64,000 bases of DNA from Comamonadaceae bacterium (GCA_947454955.1 CANGLW010000003.1:1-64000), one strand, 5' to 3'. Positions 29,845 to 38,886 are shown, counted from the stretch's first letter. Numbers and translations: made by a program. The notes: generated by a model not told the origin, from the sequence alone.

Positions 29845-29898
29845 AAGCTCCCACCATGCCCATTCAATGCGCTTGATTGTGCCGCCTAAAATCAGCGC

Positions 29899-31488
29899 AT
29901 GCATATACACATTCTGGGCATTTGCGGCACCTTCATGGGGGGCCTGGCCGCCCTGGCCCGGGAGGCTGGCCACACCGTCACCGGCTGCGACGCCGGCGTT
30001 TACCCCCCGATGAGCGACCAGCTGCGCGCCCTGGGCATCGAGCTGATGGAAGGTTTTGGCACCGAGCAACTCGCGCTCCAACCCGACATGTATGTGGTGG
30101 GCAATGTGGTGAGCCGCGCGCGCCAAGCCGACGGCACGCCGAAGTTCCCGCTGATGGAAGCCATCATGGACCAGGGCCTGCCCTACACCAGCGGGCCGCA
30201 GTGGCTGGCCGAGCATGTGCTGCAGGGCCGTCATGTGTTGGCGGTGGCTGGCACGCACGGCAAAACCACAACGACCTCGATGTTGGCTTGGATTTTGGAA
30301 CACGCGGGGCTGCAGCCTGGGTTTTTAGTGGGCGGCGTGCCTTTGAATTTTGGGGTGTCTGCGCGTCTTGGGGGGGGCTCATCAAACCGTCGTGTTGATA
30401 GCGGTGAAGGCGGAGCAGGACAGGCCTTGGCTCCGTGTCCCCCGCCCGCTTTGCGGGCTCCTCCTTTACCTGCGCCAAGCCCAGACCTACCCCACCTTGG
30501 GCAGCGCCTTGATGGAGCAACAGCTGACTCAGCGTCTTCTCTCGCTGGCACGGCCCCCTCGGGGGGCAGCGAGGACACACCAGTGCCGAGCGTGGGGGCC
30601 CCATTCGTCATCGAGGCCGACGAGTACGACACCGCGTTTTTCGACAAGCGCAGCAAATTTGTGCATTACCGCCCGCGCACCGCGGTGCTCAACAACCTGG
30701 AGTTTGACCACGCCGACATCTTTGATGACTTGGCGGCGATCGAGCGGCAGTTTCACCACCTGGTGCGCACCGTACCGGCCAGCGGGCGGGTGGTGGTCAA
30801 TGGGCTGGAAGAAAGCCTAGCGCGGGTGGTGCACACCGGGTGTTGGAGCGAGCAGCGCAGCTTTGGCGCTGCGGTGAGTGATTTTTCTGCGCAGGGCGAG
30901 CCGCATGATTTTGCGGTGCTGCAGGCTGGCAAGGTGGTCGCGCAGGTACGCTGGTCTCTTAACGGTGTGCACAACCAGCTCAACGCGCTGGCTGCTATCG
31001 CTGCGGCTGAGCATGTGGGCGTGTCGCCGCAGGCCGCTGCGCAGGCGCTGAGTGAGTTTCAAAACGTCAAACGCCGAATGGAAGTGCGTGGCACGGTGGG
31101 CGGTGTGACGGTGCTCGACGACTTTGCGCACCACCCCACCGCCATTCGCACCACGGTGGACGGGTTGCGCCGGCAGGTGGGCAGCGCGCGTATTTTGGCG
31201 GTGTTTGAGCCGCGCTCCAACACCATGAAGCTGGGCACGATGAAGTCGCAACTGCCTTGGAGCTTGGAACAAGCCGACCTGTCGTTTTGCCACAGTGGCG
31301 GCTTAGGCTGGGACGCCACTGAAGCCCTGGCACCTATGGGTGCGCGCTGTGTGGTGGCTGACAACATCGGCGCATTGGTCGATGCCGTCATCGCCGCGGC
31401 CAAGCCCGGTGACCACATCTTGTGCATGAGCAATGGCGGCTTTGGCGGCATTCACCAGAAGCTGCTGGATGCGCTATCGAAAAAATAG
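29899..31488 (+). CDS. mpl: UDP-N-acetylmuramate:L-alanyl-gamma-D-glutamyl-meso-diaminopimelate ligase, with in-frame insertion
   Basis: MHIHILGICGTFMGGLAALAREAGHTVTGCDAGVYPPMS; AGTHGKTTTTSMLAWIL; FVIEADEYDTAFFDKRSKFVHYRPRTAVLNNLEFDHADIFDDL; LDDFAHHPTAI. Confidence 0.95.
   Translation: MHIHILGICGTFMGGLAALAREAGHTVTGCDAGVYPPMSDQLRALGIELMEGFGTEQLALQPDMYVVGNVVSRARQADGTPKFPLMEAIMDQGLPYTSGPQWLAEHVLQGRHVLAVAGTHGKTTTTSMLAWILEHAGLQPGFLVGGVPLNFGVSARLGGGSSNRRVDSGEGGAGQALAPCPPPALRAPPLPAPSPDLPHLGQRLDGATADSASSLAGTAPSGGSEDTPVPSVGAPFVIEADEYDTAFFDKRSKFVHYRPRTAVLNNLEFDHADIFDDLAAIERQFHHLVRTVPASGRVVVNGLEESLARVVHTGCWSEQRSFGAAVSDFSAQGEPHDFAVLQAGKVVAQVRWSLNGVHNQLNALAAIAAAEHVGVSPQAAAQALSEFQNVKRRMEVRGTVGGVTVLDDFAHHPTAIRTTVDGLRRQVGSARILAVFEPRSNTMKLGTMKSQLPWSLEQADLSFCHSGGLGWDATEALAPMGARCVVADNIGALVDAVIAAAKPGDHILCMSNGGFGGIHQKLLDALSKK
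30370..30603 (+). repeat. Probable inserted repeat-like sequence within mpl (78 codons, in frame)
   Basis: Separates conserved GVSARL from FVIEADEYDT; Pro/Ser/Gly-rich low-complexity translation; begins at G8; contains hairpins GCCCGCTTTGCGGGC and GCCCCCTCGGGGGGC. Confidence 0.65.
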
Positions 31489-31489
31489 C
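31473..31489. repeat. 17-bp palindromic element copy GCTATCGAAAAAATAGC spanning the mpl stop codon
   Basis: GCTAT-N7-ATAGC; TAG stop at 31486-31488. Confidence 0.6.
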
Positions 31490-31533
31490 GTCAATCTCAA
31501 TATCAAAGAGACTTATCGCTGGATTTCTCATAA

Positions 31534-31560
31534 AAAACGCCCGGCAGAACCGGGCGTTTT
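31534..31560. terminator. Bidirectional Rho-independent terminator between mpl and aroG
   Basis: AAAACGCCCGG-CAGAA-CCGGGCGTTTT. Confidence 0.85.
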
Positions 31561-31635
31561 CATGGGTTGAATCATGAGTTGAGGCTGAACTCAATCAGCT
31601 CAGCAACAGCTCGTCATCAACATCTCATCCGCATC

Positions 31636-32760
31636 TCATCCACGTTGGCGGCGTGCCAACACACCTTGTGACAAGACGTCCAAACAGGCCAGCGAATCGT
31701 CCCAACCCAGGCAGGCATCGGTGATGCTCTGACCGTAGGCCAACTTGCTCGGGTCGTCTTTGCCGGGGGTGAACTTCTGGGCGCCGGCTTGGATGTGGCT
31801 TTCCACCATCACGCCAAACACCTGGTGCGACCCGCTGCTGATTTGCGCGGCGATGTCTTTGGCCACCTCGAGCTGCTTCTCGTGCTGCTTGCTGCTGTTG
31901 GCATGGCTGCAGTCCACCATCAAGGTGGGGGGCAGCTTGGCGGCTTCCAGGTCTTTGCAGGCGGCGGCCACGCTGGCGGCGTCGTAGTTCGGTGCCTTGC
32001 CGCCGCGCAAAATCACGTGGCAGTCTTGGTTGCCGTTGGTTTGCACAATGGCCACCTGGCCGTTTTTGTGCACCGACAAAAAGTGGTGGCCACGGCCTGC
32101 GGCTTGGATCGCGTCGGTGGCGATTTTGATGTTGCCGTCCGTCCCGTTCTTGAAACCAATGGGCGCAGAAATGCCCGAGGCCAGCTCGCGGTGCACCTGG
32201 CTCTCGGTGGTGCGCGCACCAATTGCGCCCCAGGCGATCAGGTCGCCAATGTACTGGGGCGAAATCACGTCCAGGAACTCGCTGCCCGCGGGCAGGCCCA
32301 GGCGGTTGATCTCAATGAGCAGCTGGCGCGCGATGCGTAGGCCCTCGTCAATGCGGTAGCTCTCGTCCAGGTAGGGATCGTTGATCAAACCTTTCCAACC
32401 CACCGTGGTGCGCGGCTTCTCGAAGTACACGCGCATCACAATTTCCAGCGTGCCCGCGTACTGGTCGCGCAGCACCTTGAGGCGGCGGGCGTAGTCAATC
32501 GCAGCAGCCGGGTCGTGGATGGAGCACGGGCCAATCACCACCAAGAGGCGGTCGTCGGTGCCGGCCATGATGTTGTGGATGGTCTTGCGGGTGTCGGTGA
32601 TCAGGGTCTCGACCGGCGTACCCAAAATCGGGAAAAAGCGAATCAGATGCTCAGGTGGGGGTAACACAGTGATGTCCTTGATGCGTTCATCGTCCGCATG
32701 GCTGGTGCGGTCCATGGGTTGCGCACCGGGGGGATATCGGTGGATCTGAGGGTTGGTCAT
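31636..32760 (-). CDS. aroG: 3-deoxy-7-phosphoheptulonate (DAHP) synthase, class I
   Basis: LLVVIGPCSIHDPAAAIDYARRL; MRVYFEKPRTTVGWKGLINDP; LPAGSEFLDVISPQYIGDLIAWGAIGARTTESQVHRELASG; DCSHANSSK. Confidence 0.97.
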   Translation of the reverse strand: MTNPQIHRYPPGAQPMDRTSHADDERIKDITVLPPPEHLIRFFPILGTPVETLITDTRKTIHNIMAGTDDRLLVVIGPCSIHDPAAAIDYARRLKVLRDQYAGTLEIVMRVYFEKPRTTVGWKGLINDPYLDESYRIDEGLRIARQLLIEINRLGLPAGSEFLDVISPQYIGDLIAWGAIGARTTESQVHRELASGISAPIGFKNGTDGNIKIATDAIQAAGRGHHFLSVHKNGQVAIVQTNGNQDCHVILRGGKAPNYDAASVAAACKDLEAAKLPPTLMVDCSHANSSKQHEKQLEVAKDIAAQISSGSHQVFGVMVESHIQAGAQKFTPGKDDPSKLAYGQSITDACLGWDDSLACLDVLSQGVLARRQRG

Positions 32761-32787
32761 CGCGTGTCCTTTCAATTCAATGGGGCA

Positions 32788-32820
32788 TAAAAAAACCGCC
32801 GGGGTTTCCGGCGGTTTTGG
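32788..32820 (-). terminator. Attenuator terminator in the aroG leader
   Basis: RNA sense (minus): AAAACCGCCGG-AAACC-CCGGCGGTTTTTTT; 8-bp GC stem (32795-32802/32808-32815) plus T run, upstream of the aroG start. Confidence 0.85.
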
Positions 32821-32849
32821 GAGGATTCGGGCTGCTTTTCAGGCTGTGC

Positions 32850-32912
32850 TCAGATCTCTCTACCGCCGGTGGCGCTTGAGAAATAAAAGTAGCTAAAGAA
32901 AAACTTAGACAT
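32850..32912 (-). CDS. aroG leader peptide MSKFFFSYFYFSSATGGREI (20 aa, Phe/Tyr-rich)
   Basis: ATG TCT AAG TTT TTC TTT AGC TAC TTT TAT TTC TCA AGC GCC ACC GGC GGT AGA GAG ATC TGA; 7 aromatic residues in positions 4-11; followed by the terminator above. Confidence 0.8.
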   Translation of the reverse strand: MSKFFFSYFYFSSATGGREI

Positions 32913-32993
32913 GCATTCAATGTAACACAGCTTGCTGACAGTGATTTGACGACCTGCTTAGGTAGGTCCTTGAGGCCGTCTTTGAGACGAACA

Positions 32994-34454
32994 TCAAGCC
33001 GTGCCGCCCACCGTCAAACCATCGATGCGCAAGGTGGGTTGACCCACACCGACCGGCACGCTTTGGCCTTCTTTGCCGCAGGTGCCCACACCGCTGTCCA
33101 AGGCCATGTCGTTGCCGATCATGCTCACACGCGTGAGCGCATCAGGGCCGTTGCCCACCAAAGTGGCGCCTTTGACGGGGTAAAGAATTTTGCCGTTTTC
33201 CACCCAGAAGGCCTGGCTGGCGCTGAACACAAATTTGCCCGAGGTGATGTCCACCTGACCGCCACCGAAGTTGGTGGCGTACAGGCCTTTTTTGATGCTC
33301 GCCACAATCTCGCCAGGCTCTTTGTCGCCGCCGAGCATGTAGGTGTTGGTCATGCGGGGCATGGGCACGTGGGCGTAGCTTTCGCGTCGGCCGTTGCCAG
33401 TCAGGCGGTTGCCGCTCAAGCGCGCGTTCATCGCGTCTTGGATGTAACCCTGCAAAATGCCGTCTTCAATCAGCACATTGCGCTGGGTGGGGTTGCCTTC
33501 GTCGTCCACATTCAGGGAGCCACGGCGGTCGGCAATCGTGCCGTCGTCCAGCACGGTCACACCTTTGGCCGCCACACGCTGGCCGACGCGACCCGCAAAA
33601 GCGCTCGAGCCCTTGCGGTTGAAGTCGCCTTCCAGGCCGTGGCCAATCGCTTCGTGCAACAAAATGCCAGGCCAGCCCGGGCCCAACACCACGGTGAGCT
33701 CACCCGCAGGCGCGGGGCGCGCGTCCAGGTTGGTCACCGCGTTGCTCACCGCCTCGCGCACATACTGCTGCACCAGCGCGTCGTCAAAATGGTCCAAGCC
33801 AAAGCGACCGCCGCCACCCGATGAGCCCACCTCGCGGCGGCCTTTGTGCTCGGCAATCACGGTCAGGCTCAGGCGCACCAGGGGGCGCACATCGGCCGCC
33901 AGCGTGCCGTCAGCGCGCGCGACCATGACCACGTCGTACTCGCTGGCCAAGCCGGCCATGACCTGCACCACCCGCTTGTCGGCGGCGCGGGCGAGTTGCT
34001 CGACTTTTTCCAGCAAAGCAATTTTGCTGGCGCTATCGAGCGTGCTGATGGGGTCGATGCCTGGGTAGAGCGAGCGCGACGATGCTATTTTTTTGCTAGC
34101 AGCCTTGACCCGTGCGCTCTTGCCCGCAGTCGAAATGGTGCGCACGGTGTGGGCCGCATCGAGCAAGGAGTCCAGAGAAATATCGTCGGAATAGGCAAAG
34201 GCGGTTTTCTCGCCACTCACCGCACGTACGCCCACGCCCTGGTCGATGCTGAACGAGCCGGTTTTCACAATGCCTTCTTCCAAACTCCAGCCTTCGGAGC
34301 GGGTGTATTGGAAGTAGAGGTCGGCATCGTCCACGCGGTGGGCGCGGATGTCGGACAAGGCGCGCATCAGGTGCGATTCGTCCAGGCCGAAGGGGGTGAG
34401 CAGCAGGTCCCGGGCAATGGCCAGGCGTTCAAGGGTGGGTTCGCGTGAAATCAT
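32994..34454 (-). CDS. tldD: Metallopeptidase TldD (modulator of DNA gyrase)
   Basis: GWPGILLHEAIGHGLEGDFNRKGSSAFAGRVG HExxxH motif; GGGQVDITSGKFVFSASQAFWVENGKI. Confidence 0.96.
   Translation of the reverse strand: MISREPTLERLAIARDLLLTPFGLDESHLMRALSDIRAHRVDDADLYFQYTRSEGWSLEEGIVKTGSFSIDQGVGVRAVSGEKTAFAYSDDISLDSLLDAAHTVRTISTAGKSARVKAASKKIASSRSLYPGIDPISTLDSASKIALLEKVEQLARAADKRVVQVMAGLASEYDVVMVARADGTLAADVRPLVRLSLTVIAEHKGRREVGSSGGGGRFGLDHFDDALVQQYVREAVSNAVTNLDARPAPAGELTVVLGPGWPGILLHEAIGHGLEGDFNRKGSSAFAGRVGQRVAAKGVTVLDDGTIADRRGSLNVDDEGNPTQRNVLIEDGILQGYIQDAMNARLSGNRLTGNGRRESYAHVPMPRMTNTYMLGGDKEPGEIVASIKKGLYATNFGGGQVDITSGKFVFSASQAFWVENGKILYPVKGATLVGNGPDALTRVSMIGNDMALDSGVGTCGKEGQSVPVGVGQPTLRIDGLTVGGTA
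34084..34100. repeat. 17-bp palindromic element copy GCTATTTTTTTGCTAGC inside tldD
   Basis: GCTA-N9-TAGC. Confidence 0.5.
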
Positions 34455-34557
34455 GCCCACATTCTAGGAAGAATGGCCCAGCGTGGTGGCGCTCAGGTTA
34501 ATCCAGGTGCGTTCCGATGCTGATGAGCATCAAAACTTCAGCCTTGATCAACTTTGC

Positions 34558-35448
34558 TCAGGCTTGACCTCTAGGCTTCACAAACTGTTTGAACAGTGCG
34601 CCATCGTCCTCTTGCGCCAAACCTGCTGCACTGGCCTGGGCAAACGCACCTGCGGCCAAGGGGCCGAGCAGCCCCGCAAAGCCCGCGGCCTGCGCGGCCT
34701 CCACCGCCAAGCGGGTGTCTTTTTCCAGCAGGGTCATGTGGGCGCGGGGTTCAAAGTCAGCGGCCAGGGCGCGGCGCATGCGGTCTGAACCAATCCAGCT
34801 CTGGCCGCTGGACTGCTCGATCACATCCAAGGTTGCGGCCATGTCCAGCCCCAAAGCGTTGGCCAGGCCCATGACCTCGGCCGCGCCCACCAAGTTGATG
34901 CCAGCGAGCAGGTTGTTGACCAGCTTGGTGCGCGCACCGTCGCCCACCCGTTCGCTGATGCGAAAGAGCTTGGCCGACAAAGCTTGCAACAGCGGCTGGC
35001 AGCGTTCAAACACCGCGTTGGGGCCGGCCACCATGAGGCTCATGCTGCCGTCACGCGCACGCGCTGGGCCACCGGACATGGGCGCGTCCAGGGTGTGGAT
35101 GCCGTGTTGCGCCAAGCGATCAGCCAAACGCACGGTGGCTGCGGGCGCGATGGTGGGGCACAGCACCACCACACCGCCAGCGGGCAAGCCATGCACCACG
35201 CCATCGCTTTGACCGGGCTTGCCAAACAGCACAGCCTCAGCCTGCTGGTCATCGACCACCGCGATGATGACCGCTTCTGTTTTTGTAGCGGCTTCACAAG
35301 CATTGGCGGCGCCTACAGCCCCCAAAGACTGTAAAGCCTGGATTTTCTCGGGCACGATGTCGTGCACGTTCACGGACCAACCGCGGCTGAGCAAATTGGC
35401 CGCCATGGCCCCGCCCATCAGGCCTACCCCCACGATGCCGATGTTCAT
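34558..35448 (-). CDS. NAD(P)-dependent oxidoreductase, 3-hydroxyisobutyrate dehydrogenase-like
   Basis: MNIGIVGVGLMGGAMAANLLSRGW Rossmann motif; LDAPMSGGPARARDGSMSLMVAG; KLVNNLLAGINLVGAAEVMGLA. Confidence 0.92.
   Translation of the reverse strand: MNIGIVGVGLMGGAMAANLLSRGWSVNVHDIVPEKIQALQSLGAVGAANACEAATKTEAVIIAVVDDQQAEAVLFGKPGQSDGVVHGLPAGGVVVLCPTIAPAATVRLADRLAQHGIHTLDAPMSGGPARARDGSMSLMVAGPNAVFERCQPLLQALSAKLFRISERVGDGARTKLVNNLLAGINLVGAAEVMGLANALGLDMAATLDVIEQSSGQSWIGSDRMRRALAADFEPRAHMTLLEKDTRLAVEAAQAAGFAGLLGPLAAGAFAQASAAGLAQEDDGALFKQFVKPRGQA
35273..35289. repeat. Imperfect 17-bp element copy (minus-strand GCTACAAAAACAGAAGC) in oxidoreductase gene
   Basis: Same length and left arm as the cheA/nrdB copies; right arm degenerate. 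Confidence 0.35.
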
Positions 35449-36599
35449 GTTTGCACCAATCGTTTGGATTTGGCGATCGACATCAAAATGCCCAGCCCCA
35501 GCCCCAGAGTCACCATGGCCGTGCCGCCATAGCTGATGAACGGCAGGGGCACGCCCACCACCGGCAAGATGCCGCTGACCATGCCCATGTTCACAAAGGC
35601 GTAGGTGAAGAAAATCAGGGTGATGCTCGCGGCCAGCAAACGCGCAAACAGCGTGGGCGCTTGCAGGGCAATCATCAAGCCTCGCACCAGCATGAAGATG
35701 AAACCGGCAATCAACAACAAGTTGCCCAAGAGGCCGAACTCTTCAGAAAACGCGGCAAACACAAAGTCGGTGGTGCGCTCGGGGATGAATTCCAGGTGGG
35801 TTTGCGTGCCCTGCATGAAGCCCTTGCCAAAGAAGCCGCCCGAGCCGATCGCGATCATGCCCTGGATGATGTGAAAACCCTTGCCCAGCGGGTCGCGGCT
35901 GGGGTCGAGCAAGGTGCAAATGCGTTGCTGCTGGTAGTCGTGCAGCACCGGCCAGCGCACACCTTTGGCGCACAGCTCAGGCTCAAACACCACCAGCAAG
36001 ACCAAGCCCACCAGGCCCACGATGATCGGGGGCAGCAGGTATTTCCATTTCAAGCCGGCAAAGAAAATCACCGAAAAACCAGCGGCAAACACCAAAATGG
36101 CGGTGCCCAAATCGGGTTGCTTCACGATCAGGGCCACCGGCAAAAGCAAGAGCCCCCAGGCCACCGCAAAGTCACCTGGACGCAACTGGCCTTCGCGCTT
36201 TTGGAACCACCAAGCCAGCATGAGCGGCATGGCGATTTTCAAAATCTCGCTGGGCTGAATCACCACGCCCACATTCACCCAGCGGCGCGCGCCTTTTTTG
36301 GTGATGCCAAAAATCGCCACTGCCACCAAGAGCGTCACGCCCAAGACATACAAGGGAACAGCTAAGCTCATCAAACGGTGCGGTGGGATTTGCGCCACCA
36401 CAAACAGCATGAAGCCCGCAATGAGCATGTTGCGCGCGTGGTCGGCGAAACGGGTGCCATGGTCGAAACCGGCCGAGTACATGCACAGCAAGCCCGCGCC
36501 TGCCAGCAAAAACACAGCAAACGCCAAGGGACCATCGAAGCCCTCCACCCAAGGTTGGAGGCGCTTGCGCCAGGGAGCCCGTTCATAAACCACAGCCAT
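35445..36599 (-). CDS. rodA: Rod shape-determining protein RodA (SEDS glycosyltransferase)
   Basis: Polytopic; FIPERTTDFVFAAFSEEFGLLG; GILPVVGVPLPFISYGGTAMVTLGLGLGILMSI. Confidence 0.96.
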   Translation of the reverse strand: MAVVYERAPWRKRLQPWVEGFDGPLAFAVFLLAGAGLLCMYSAGFDHGTRFADHARNMLIAGFMLFVVAQIPPHRLMSLAVPLYVLGVTLLVAVAIFGITKKGARRWVNVGVVIQPSEILKIAMPLMLAWWFQKREGQLRPGDFAVAWGLLLLPVALIVKQPDLGTAILVFAAGFSVIFFAGLKWKYLLPPIIVGLVGLVLLVVFEPELCAKGVRWPVLHDYQQQRICTLLDPSRDPLGKGFHIIQGMIAIGSGGFFGKGFMQGTQTHLEFIPERTTDFVFAAFSEEFGLLGNLLLIAGFIFMLVRGLMIALQAPTLFARLLAASITLIFFTYAFVNMGMVSGILPVVGVPLPFISYGGTAMVTLGLGLGILMSIAKSKRLVQT

Positions 36600-36669
36600 G
36601 CCCGATTATCCCGCGTGTGGCGCCGCAGCGCGCAGCCTCAACCCCTAATAACCCGCCAGTAACCCGCTA

Positions 36670-37440
36670 TCAACCCGCCACCCGGGCTTTGGCGCGGCGT
36701 TCATGCGGCGGGCGCTTGAGGCAAAGTTGCAAACTCGTGCGCCCGGGCTGGCTGTGCCACTGCAGTTGCGCGCCCATGGACTGTGCCCGCAAGGCCATGG
36801 AGCGCAGGCCCTTGCCACTCATGATGTCGTTCTTCAAAAGCTCGGCCATGTCAGGCGCTGCAAAGCCCACGCCGTTGTCGGTCAAGGTGAGCCAGGTCTC
36901 ATCGCCCTGGGCGGTCAGCGAAATGTCCAGGCGCGTGGCTTGCGAGTGTTGAAACACATTCGACAAGGCCTCGTACAACACAAACTGCAAATGCCGCGTG
37001 GCCGTGCTGTCAAGAAAGGGCAGCGGTTCCATTTGCGCCACGTCCCAGTGCAGCTGCAAGTCTGACGCGGCAAAACGCGGCGCCAAGCGGTAACGCATGT
37101 TGGCCAACAAGGTGGACACATCGCCCGGGATCAAATTGAAGGCGTCGATCGAGAGCTTGAGTTGGTCCATCGACTCTTGCAGGCTCTCCAAAACCGCCTG
37201 CTGGCTCGATTGCCCCGACTGCACCTGGCGAATGGCCGCACTCAGGTGCGCGCCCACGCTGTCGTGCATATCGCGAAGGATGCGGGTGCGCTCGGCGCTG
37301 CGCGCCTGTTCGCGGGCCAAGCGCTCCAGGCGCTGGTAACTCTCACGCAGGGCTTGTTCTTTGCTTTGCAAATGCCGCATGAGCAGCCACAGGCCGGCGG
37401 CACACCCCAGCCCCAAAGCTAACCACCACATCGGGTTCAC
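36670..37440 (-). CDS. Sensor histidine kinase, NarL/UhpB (HisKA_3) type
   Basis: RTRILRDMHDSVGAHLSAAIRQ; LTDNGVGFAAPDM; GKGLRSMALRAQSMGAQL; one N-terminal TM. Confidence 0.9.
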   Translation of the reverse strand: MNPMWWLALGLGCAAGLWLLMRHLQSKEQALRESYQRLERLAREQARSAERTRILRDMHDSVGAHLSAAIRQVQSGQSSQQAVLESLQESMDQLKLSIDAFNLIPGDVSTLLANMRYRLAPRFAASDLQLHWDVAQMEPLPFLDSTATRHLQFVLYEALSNVFQHSQATRLDISLTAQGDETWLTLTDNGVGFAAPDMAELLKNDIMSGKGLRSMALRAQSMGAQLQWHSQPGRTSLQLCLKRPPHERRAKARVAG

Positions 37441-37444
37441 AGCC

Positions 37445-38167
37445 TCAGTGCTCCAGCAAGCCTAAGCGGGTGGCTTCAAACACCGCCTCGGTTTTAGAGC
37501 TGACCGCCAACTTGTTGTAAAGCCGTTTGATGTGGCTTTGCACGGTGTGCACCGTGACCGCTTGGAGGCGCGCAATTTCAGCGTAGGTGTAGCCCCGGGC
37601 GATGAGGGCCAGCACCTCATGCTCGCGCGGGGTGAGCAACTCAGACGCCTGGGCCGAGGGCACCAACGCAAAAGGCGCGTTGTTGACAGGCGTAGGGTTC
37701 GCGGCCTTGCCAGAAGTGCCCGGCGGGCGGCCTGAGCTTTCTTGCGCACCTTCTTGAAAGCGGGTGAGCAAACGCCGCGCGATCATGGGCGAGATGGGCG
37801 AGGCGCCCGCGCGCATGTCCAGGATGGTGCGGGCCACGTCGTCCATGGCCGAGTCTTTGTGGATGTAGCCCAGGGCGCCAGCCTCGATGCTGGCCAACAC
37901 GTTGTCATCATCACCAAACATGCTGATGACCAGCGGCTCGCAAGCCGGGTGCAAGCGGCGTGCGCAACGTATCACCGCCAGCCCCGAACCATCGGGCAAG
38001 CCCAGGTCGGTGAGCAGCACATCGAGTTCGTGGTGTTCCAGCCAACTCAGTGCCGCCTGGACCGTGCCCACGCTACCGACCAGGCTCAAGCCCTCATGAG
38101 CCAAGAGGCTTTGCTCAAAAAACTCACGGGTGGCGGGGTCGTCTTCAACAATCAGTACGCGGGTCAT
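37445..38167 (-). CDS. LuxR/NarL-family response regulator
   Basis: MTRVLIVEDDPATREFFEQSL; LTDLGLPDGSGLAVI; HTH LTPREHEVLALIARGYTYAEIARLQAVTVHTVQSHIKRLYNKL. Confidence 0.95.
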   Translation of the reverse strand: MTRVLIVEDDPATREFFEQSLLAHEGLSLVGSVGTVQAALSWLEHHELDVLLTDLGLPDGSGLAVIRCARRLHPACEPLVISMFGDDDNVLASIEAGALGYIHKDSAMDDVARTILDMRAGASPISPMIARRLLTRFQEGAQESSGRPPGTSGKAANPTPVNNAPFALVPSAQASELLTPREHEVLALIARGYTYAEIARLQAVTVHTVQSHIKRLYNKLAVSSKTEAVFEATRLGLLEH

Positions 38168-38276
38168 GGCTTGGGAGGGGGCAGGAGGGCCAGCGAGACA
38201 GGGCCATTCACAGGCCTCATGCTAGGTGCAGCCCATGGGCTTAAGCGTGCGATTTGCGGCCTATCATCGGCCCAAT

Positions 38277-38870
38277 ATGGCGCTTCACACCACCCACCTG
38301 CTCTACCTGCACGGCTTTCGCTCCTCACCTGCCTCCACCAAAGCGCGCATGGTCTGCGACCACCTGGCACGCACCCAGCCGCAGGTCACGGTGTGGTGCC
38401 CGCAACTGCCGCCTTCGCCCCAAGAAGCCTTGAGCATGGTCATGCATGGCACGGCCGATTGGCCCAGCGACAGCATGGCGGTCATCGGCTCGTCGTTGGG
38501 CGGGTTTTACGCCACCATCGTCTCGCAACAACGGCACTGCCGCGCAGCCCTGCTCAACCCCGCGGTCGACCCGGCGCGCGACTTGGCCAAGTACATTGGC
38601 GAGCACAGCAGCTGGCATAACGCCGAAGAAACATTCTTTTTCCGAGCCGAGTTTGTCGACGAGTTGCGCGCCATGTCGCCAGGTGAACTGAAAGCGCCCG
38701 AGCTGATTTACGCGCTGATCGCCCAGGGCGACGAGGTGCTGGATTGGCGCGAGATGCAAGCGCGCTACGCCAAGTGTCGCCATCGTGTGCTGCCGGGCAG
38801 CGACCACGCCATCAGCAACTTTGCCGAGTATTTGGACGAGGTGCTGCGCGAGATCGGCCTGGCGGCTTAG
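38277..38870 (+). CDS. YqiA/YcfP-family alpha/beta hydrolase
   Basis: LLYLHGFRSSPASTKARMV; VIGSSLGGFYATIVSQ; LNPAVDPARDL; GSDHAISNFAEYL. Confidence 0.9.
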   Translation: MALHTTHLLYLHGFRSSPASTKARMVCDHLARTQPQVTVWCPQLPPSPQEALSMVMHGTADWPSDSMAVIGSSLGGFYATIVSQQRHCRAALLNPAVDPARDLAKYIGEHSSWHNAEETFFFRAEFVDELRAMSPGELKAPELIYALIAQGDEVLDWREMQARYAKCRHRVLPGSDHAISNFAEYLDEVLREIGLAA

Positions 38871-38886
38871 CGATTTAGTTTGCGGT

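Noticed and set aside
30350-30820. Alternative-frame ORF across the mpl insertion as a separate gene
   Set aside because: Beginning and end overlap conserved Mpl sequence in another frame; explained by the insertion.
31600-31640. ATCTCATCC short direct repeats after mpl
   Set aside because: Only two short copies; likely chance.
34032-34048. GCTATCGAGCGTGCTGA in tldD and GCTATCGTTTTTACACC in the RNB gene as further 17-bp element copies
   Set aside because: Left arm only; no complementary right arm.
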